Assembly: GCA_030704765.1 (NCBI GenBank)
Contig: JAUYDD010000039.1
Coordinates: 1 to 8,423, forward strand
Length of the DNA stretch: 8,423 nucleotides
From: Nanobdellota archaeon
GTDB lineage: Archaea; Nanobdellota; Nanobdellia; Pacearchaeales; GW2011-AR1
Direction of reading: 5' to 3'
Shown here in pieces: positions 5,286 to 8,423 of the stretch; positions within the stretch are counted from its first letter, which is position 1, and the number at the start of each line of letters is the position of its first letter. The notes below the pieces were generated by a model, which saw only the letters and a list, made by a program, of their open reading frames with translations, did no database searches and had not been told where the DNA came from. The position numbers and the translations under genes were made by a program.

Positions 5286-6272
5286 TCATGTTTGTTTGAA
5301 CTTAATTTCAGCCACATTATTTGTCTTATCATTCTCTTTTACTGTATTGTTTGGATCTATTTTAAAGACTATTTTATTTGGATTGGATTTAGATATCCTT
5401 AAAGATTCTACATTATAAAAGACTCCTCCACCGAACTTTATAATCCCTAAAGGCTCTGATTCTATCAATTTTCCGTCTTCATAGACACCAAGCGAGGTAT
5501 TCATTGAATCTATGGTTCCAGAATTCTTTATAGTCACATTAAAATCAAGGTATCTTCCTCTTTTAATTGCTTTGACCTCTTCAAAATAAAGGTCGGGAAA
5601 GTTTGATTCTGAATATAATCTTTTTAGCTCTAATACAATTGATTCATCAATCTTCTGATTACAAGATATAAGATAAGGATTCATGAGGCTGTTCTTATTC
5701 TCACTATGGTCAAAACCAAACACATGTATAAGTTCATGAATCTCTACATTTGGTGCATTGCATTGTTTGTAGTTTTGAGAATACTTATATAAAAGTATAG
5801 TGCCATTTATTATTACATTATTTTTTCCAGTCTTTACTATTTCTCTGGCCCCTCCTTCACCTGCTATAAAGAACTCTTTTTCTGAATTTAATTTTTGTTT
5901 ATCGTTTTCAGAACAAATTACTTCAATGTCTGCATTTTTAATTGAATCATAAAAATTAATATAACCTATTTCTTCAGACAATATATTAAAGGCTTTAATA
6001 ACTCTAGAACTTTTAGCAAGATCACAATCAGCATATATAAAATAGGAGATATTATTATGATTGAACTTCATATTTGGATAGAATTGTTTTACATCAGATA
6101 AAGAGATATTTTCAACAATATCTTTATTTATCTCTACATCAAGACTTTCAGGCTCTCCGGGGATATAGCTATATATAATATAGAATGAATAGATAGTAAG
6201 AATCAGGACTAGGATGAACAATATAAAAACCAATATATTGATTCCCGCATTAGCTTTCTTGTTTTTTATCAT
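5286..6272 (-). CDS. membrane-anchored metzincin protease with C-terminal CARDB domain
   Basis: A 328-residue protein. One N-terminal transmembrane segment (about 12-35) follows a basic MIKNKK start, giving a signal anchor with the rest outside. The zinc site is the full metzincin motif HELIHVFGFDH (H179, H183, H189 as ligands, E180 as base), followed by the Met-turn SLMNP (M197). This resembles matrixin/M10-like peptidases in a single catalytic domain of about 65-220. Residues 226-326 form a CARDB-like beta-sandwich (PDLYFEEV, then FKIDPNNTVKENDKTNN), which usually mediates adhesion on archaeal cell surfaces. Cys at 83, 120, 171 and 204 may form disulphides. No propeptide cysteine switch is obvious. 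The gene is divergent from the DUF5652 gene, and its ATG lies 29-31 nt from a TATA box with no Shine-Dalgarno site. The substrate is unknown. Confidence 0.88.
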   Translation of the reverse strand: MIKNKKANAGINILVFILFILVLILTIYSFYIIYSYIPGEPESLDVEINKDIVENISLSDVKQFYPNMKFNHNNISYFIYADCDLAKSSRVIKAFNILSEEIGYINFYDSIKNADIEVICSENDKQKLNSEKEFFIAGEGGAREIVKTGKNNVIINGTILLYKYSQNYKQCNAPNVEIHELIHVFGFDHSENKNSLMNPYLISCNQKIDESIVLELKRLYSESNFPDLYFEEVKAIKRGRYLDFNVTIKNSGTIDSMNTSLGVYEDGKLIESEPLGIIKFGGGVFYNVESLRISKSNPNKIVFKIDPNNTVKENDKTNNVAEIKFKQT

Positions 6273-6293
6273 AATAACATTTAGGATATTTTA

Positions 6294-6304
6294 TTTATAT
6301 ATAT
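6294..6304 (-). promoter_or_regulatory. TATA box of the metzincin gene, leaderless type
   Basis: On the minus strand ATATATATAAA lies so that the box starts about 29-31 nt before the A of the ATG at 6272. The leader has no Shine-Dalgarno site, consistent with a leaderless mRNA. The BRE side is less A-rich than in the exporter promoter. Confidence 0.55.
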
Positions 6305-6350
6305 GTTCATTTATGATTTTCTTGAACCTGACTTATATTTCCTATTTTCA

Positions 6351-6363
6351 TAAGATTTATAAA
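6351..6363 (+). promoter_or_regulatory. BRE/TATA promoter of the DUF5652 gene, leaderless type
   Basis: TAAGA followed by TTTATAAA (6356-6363) sits 29 nt before the ATG at 6385. With the minus-strand box at 6294-6304 it makes a divergent promoter pair in a 112-nt spacer. It also argues for 6385 as the true start: an in-frame ATG at 6214 would lie inside the protease gene and upstream of this promoter. Confidence 0.6.
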
Positions 6364-6384
6364 CAATTGTTTTTTATTATTCAT

Positions 6385-6789
6385 ATGAAAAAAGAGTATA
6401 TAATATTTATTTTTGTGATGTTATTGATTCCTATAATTTATGCAGCAACAATAGAGGATGAGACCACTTATAATATAGATACAGGACGAGCCAGTAGCTT
6501 AAGTAGTTATAATATTCCTGCTGGAGCACTTTCTCAAGAACAATTACAATATTTATTAGAGAATAATCCCCAGTTCAGGGAAAAGTTTGAAAAACTTGTA
6601 AAGTTCTTTATTATTCTAGGTATTCTTATTATTATAGATATGATTTTGAAAGGTTTTGCTATGTGGAGAGCTGCTAAAAAAGAATCCAAAGTCTGGTTTT
6701 GGGTGCTTTTAGTTGTCTCTAGTTTGGGAATATTACCATTGATCTATCTTTTAGTAACAAAACCTGTCAGTAAGAAGAAGAAGAAATAA
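6385..6789 (+). CDS. DUF5652-family membrane protein with signal peptide
   Basis: A 134-residue protein. It has a basic N-terminus and hydrophobic signal sequence (1-20, cleavage likely in YAATIE), an external polar segment (21-72, including QEQLQYLLENNPQFREKFEK) and two helices (about 74-92 and 103-124). The pattern LKGFAMWRAAKKESKVWFW followed by SLGILPLIYLL is the DUF5652 signature, common in DPANN archaea and Patescibacteria. A short poly-Lys tail ends it. The start at 6385 is chosen because of the signal peptide and the TATA box 29 nt upstream; the reading frame is open further upstream, but that part overlaps the protease gene. The function of DUF5652 is not known. Divergence from the protease may mean co-regulation. 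Confidence 0.85.
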   Translation: MKKEYIIFIFVMLLIPIIYAATIEDETTYNIDTGRASSLSSYNIPAGALSQEQLQYLLENNPQFREKFEKLVKFFIILGILIIIDMILKGFAMWRAAKKESKVWFWVLLVVSSLGILPLIYLLVTKPVSKKKKK

Positions 6790-6799
6790 TCTGTTTATT

Positions 6800-6822
6800 A
6801 AAGTTCCTTTAAACTTTTTTTT
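6800..6822 (+). terminator. hairpin and T8 terminator of the DUF5652 gene
   Basis: AAAGTT (6800-6805) pairs with AACTTT (6812-6817) around a 6-nt loop, and the T run continues to 6822. It starts 11 nt after the stop codon. The remaining spacer to 6923 shows no ORF or other structure. Confidence 0.6.
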
Positions 6823-6923
6823 GTTTAATACTATTAGTTTATCAAAAAAATTCCAAATGTTGTTTTAGATTATAAAAGAGTAAAAGTGTTGTAGCTAATT
6901 CATCTATTGAAATCAGGAGTATT

Positions 6924-6958
6924 ATTTATGAACAAGGGTAGTTAACCTTGTAATAAAT
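6924..6958 (-). terminator. hairpin spanning the stop codon of the 6942-8039 gene
   Basis: Two stacked 6-bp stems (6924-6929 with 6953-6958; 6932-6937 with 6946-6951) are separated by a small internal loop and close an 8-nt loop that holds the TAA at 6942-6944. No T-tract follows on the minus strand, so it may be an mRNA 3'-end stabiliser rather than a terminator. Confidence 0.35.
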
Positions 6959-8039
6959 GTCTCGCACGATTTATATTTCCTTGATAATGGCCTGATAAAC
7001 AAGAACTGCACCAAGTATTTCTACAAGCTGCATCTGCAGCTTCCCAGAGCCTATGTTTTGCTTCATCAACATCCCAACCTTCATGAAATCTTTTTGCAAT
7101 AAGACCCACAACATGACTTATTTCATAATTTCTTCCTTCTTCTATAAAACCCATATCTCCATTTCCATTAATCATAGCAAAGACATTGTTCCAGGGCCAG
7201 ACATGTTCAATTCCTGTTTGATACATATTCCAATGGCTAGCTGCATTAATATTTATCATTTTTATGCCTTTTCTATAAGCTTCATCAGCTATGCAACAAA
7301 GTCTTGCTACACCATCATGAAGGCTCATCCCCCTCATTCCATTAAATTCATCTATATCACAACCAACTACAACAAAAGGCATATTATTTTCATGACCATA
7401 GGCTTCAACTGCATAAATAAAATCCCTTGCATTTGAAAAATGAGAATCTTGAACTTGGACATCATTTGTTCTCATAACATGCCTTAATCCAGAAGCCCAA
7501 TATAAAAGACCTTTTTGATGCCTAAAATCTCTTAAAAATTCTCCACTTACAACAACAGCATCTAAACCACAATTTCTCAGGCAATGAGCTGCTGCTGGTG
7601 CATAAATCCCATCAGGAGGATGAATTGAAACAGGAGTTCTATGATATTTTTGCTCTGCTATTCCTTTACTCCATAAAACCTGGTCTCTTAAAATACCATC
7701 AAAATAATCTCCAAAAATTCTCTCACCCCATGGATGAACCAAAGGTATATGATTATAAGGCATTATCCCAAGTTCTGGCTTATGAGAATCATTATAACCA
7801 ACTCTTGGATTAATAAAATGCCCTTTTTGAACTGCACCAACAAAATCAAACCATAAATCATTATGAATACTCTCTCTAGCATCAGCCATTTTATCTAATT
7901 GCATGCCAGAAAAAAAATAAGTTATTGGAACTGATTTTTCAAAAGAGACTCTTTGAATTACACGAGCATCTCTAATAAAGTCATTCCAATGGCCATGATG
8001 ACAAATCAAGTACAAAGATAAGTTTATCTCATTCACCAT
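6942..8039 (-). CDS. putative GH57/NodB-type carbohydrate-active enzyme
   Basis: A 365-residue protein with no signal peptide or membrane segment, so cytosolic. The N-terminus (SLYLICHHGHW, 8-18) resembles the metal- or substrate-binding His start of GH57-type barrels and is followed by VPITYFFSGMQLDKM. The block IHPPDGIYAP (139-148), with a Leu/Gly helix and VVVSGE, resembles both the GH57 central motif and the RPPxG motif of NodB deacetylases. FVVVGCDIDEFNG (222-234) gives candidate acidic residues D228, D230 and E231. No single motif matches perfectly, so the exact family and reaction are uncertain. It has nine Cys (including C344-x-x-C347) and many His and Trp, but only about a dozen Lys, unlike every neighbour. 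This suggests recent acquisition. The ATG is supported by GTGAT 6 nt upstream and a TATA box. It stands alone, convergent with the DUF5652 gene. Confidence 0.55.
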   Translation of the reverse strand: MVNEINLSLYLICHHGHWNDFIRDARVIQRVSFEKSVPITYFFSGMQLDKMADARESIHNDLWFDFVGAVQKGHFINPRVGYNDSHKPELGIMPYNHIPLVHPWGERIFGDYFDGILRDQVLWSKGIAEQKYHRTPVSIHPPDGIYAPAAAHCLRNCGLDAVVVSGEFLRDFRHQKGLLYWASGLRHVMRTNDVQVQDSHFSNARDFIYAVEAYGHENNMPFVVVGCDIDEFNGMRGMSLHDGVARLCCIADEAYRKGIKMININAASHWNMYQTGIEHVWPWNNVFAMINGNGDMGFIEEGRNYEISHVVGLIAKRFHEGWDVDEAKHRLWEAADAACRNTWCSSCLSGHYQGNINRARHLLQG

Positions 8040-8045
8040 TTTTTT

Positions 8046-8050
8046 ATCAC
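8046..8050 (-). promoter_or_regulatory. Shine-Dalgarno site of the 6942-8039 gene
   Basis: On the minus strand GTGAT, 6 nt before the ATG at 8039, complements the ATCAC that ends archaeal 16S rRNA upstream of CCTCC. It supports the chosen start. Confidence 0.55.
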
Positions 8051-8082
8051 TGTTATTTCTTGATTATTAAAAGAGGCTGGAG

Positions 8083-8091
8083 TTTAAATAA
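8083..8091 (-). promoter_or_regulatory. possible TATA box of the 6942-8039 gene
   Basis: On the minus strand TTATTTAAA lies 52 nt before the ATG, predicting a start of transcription near 8062 and a leader of about 22 nt that carries the Shine-Dalgarno site. Confidence 0.4.
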
Positions 8092-8294
8092 GTTATTATG
8101 TAAATTGTTGTGATGTCAAAAACCTATTAACTAAACCACTATTCTTTACATTAGATAAATAGCCAAAATGCAAATGCTCAACTAATGCTCATCAATTTCG
8201 CTAATTTCATTATTAATAATTATTGTTAATTATAGACAGCATTAGATAAACAAATGCCAAGTTAGTAACTTGACAATATAACCAGCCTTGCGTA
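8092..8294. other. AT-rich intergenic stretch with small inverted repeats, no gene
   Basis: No ORF with a plausible start is visible on either strand. It contains two ATGCTCA direct repeats (8174-8180, 8185-8191), a long-range inverted pair CTAATGC/GCATTAG (8182-8188, 8239-8245) around an AT-rich core, and a hairpin at 8258-8272. On the minus strand 8098-8188 has a 30-codon open stretch with no start, which could be decayed coding sequence from the transposase-like gene to its right. Confidence 0.5.
8258..8272. repeat. 6-bp hairpin downstream of the transposase-like ORF
   Basis: CAAGTT and AACTTG flank a 3-nt loop, 22 nt beyond the stop of the minus-strand ORF at 8295. It could be a terminator stem or an insertion-sequence end; no T-tract follows. 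Confidence 0.35.
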
Positions 8295-8423
8295 CTAATT
8301 CTTCTTTTGTTTAGTATTATAGAATTTAAAGACATCTAAGATATGTTGAATATTACCTAGATACAAAATGACTTTCTGTTTAACCTTCCCATGCTTATCC
8401 AACTTTCCTTCAACAACATAATA
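8295..8423 (-). CDS. transposase-like ORF fragment, cut by the window edge
   Basis: Read on the minus strand the frame is open from the edge for 42 codons to TAG at 8295-8297. YYVVEGKLDKHGKVKQKV followed by ILYLGN closely resembles the N-terminal motif of IS1634-like (IS4 superfamily) transposases, where Y-x-V-E-x, G-K-V-x-Q and Y-L-G-x are typical. In a full transposase several hundred residues with a DDE core would follow, but here only about 19 follow LGN before the stop. The gene is therefore either a truncated remnant or a stand-alone small protein carrying that N-terminal domain. The true start lies outside the window. The ORF is secure; the transposase link rests on a short motif. Confidence 0.5.
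   Translation of the reverse strand, partial: YYVVEGKLDKHGKVKQKVILYLGNIQHILDVFKFYNTKQKKN

Noticed and set aside
6214..6384. Upstream in-frame extension of the DUF5652 gene
   Set aside because: It overlaps the protease start on the other strand and lies before the TATA box, and the signal peptide begins at 6385.
7053..7813. Plus-strand open frames of 127 and 71 codons
   Set aside because: Both are antisense to the 365-residue enzyme-like gene and have no promoter, Shine-Dalgarno site or family resemblance.
8098..8188. 30-codon open stretch on the minus strand
   Set aside because: No start codon, and in-frame stops lie directly upstream. It is at most a remnant.

Overview
The window looks archaeal, most likely a DPANN-type archaeon (Woesearchaeota, Pacearchaeota or a relative). 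By eye it is roughly 30% GC. Most proteins are lysine-rich, with AAA, ATT and TTT favoured. Several genes are preceded by a BRE/TATA-like box about 29-31 nt before the ATG, which is the archaeal promoter geometry and predicts leaderless or nearly leaderless mRNAs. The gene content also fits: DUF5652, a membrane-anchored metzincin with a CARDB domain, and DedA/VTT proteins. The standard genetic code fits. No rRNA, tRNA or CRISPR array is visible. The phylum is an inference.

Layout. Positions 1-241 hold the 3' end of a possible plus-strand ORF (GC-rich, foldable), the first copy of a 64-bp structured repeat, and T-rich terminator-like sequence. Positions 242-2214 (minus) are a compact three-gene operon, in transcription order DedA/VTT membrane protein, alpha/beta hydrolase with a Cys in the nucleophile position, and a second DedA/VTT protein. 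Its promoter and Shine-Dalgarno site lie at 2222-2270. Positions 2272-4837 (minus) are an ABC exporter, ATPase first and permease second, with a 1-nt gap and a leaderless-type promoter. A 162-nt divergent spacer then leads to a 47-residue, extremely acidic micro-protein (5000-5143, plus). It is followed by a T-rich terminator and the second, identical copy of the 64-bp repeat.

Positions 5286-6272 (minus) encode an anchored extracytoplasmic zinc protease (HExxHxxGxxH plus Met-turn, then CARDB). A DUF5652 membrane protein (6385-6789, plus) is transcribed divergently from it out of a 112-nt spacer that has a TATA box facing each way. Positions 6942-8039 (minus) encode a 365-residue cytosolic protein that resembles the GH57/NodB-type carbohydrate-active barrels. 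Its composition (His/Cys/Trp-rich, Lys-poor) contrasts sharply with its neighbours. The right edge (8295-8423, minus) is the C-terminal part of an ORF resembling the N-terminal region of IS1634-like transposases.

The recurring theme is the cell envelope: two putative lipid transporters around a hydrolase, an exporter, a secreted protease and a small membrane protein. The most unusual items are the 64-bp repeat, which sits at both visible plus/minus convergent 3' junctions on the left side of the window, and the DedA-hydrolase-DedA module with its G-x-C-x-G motif.
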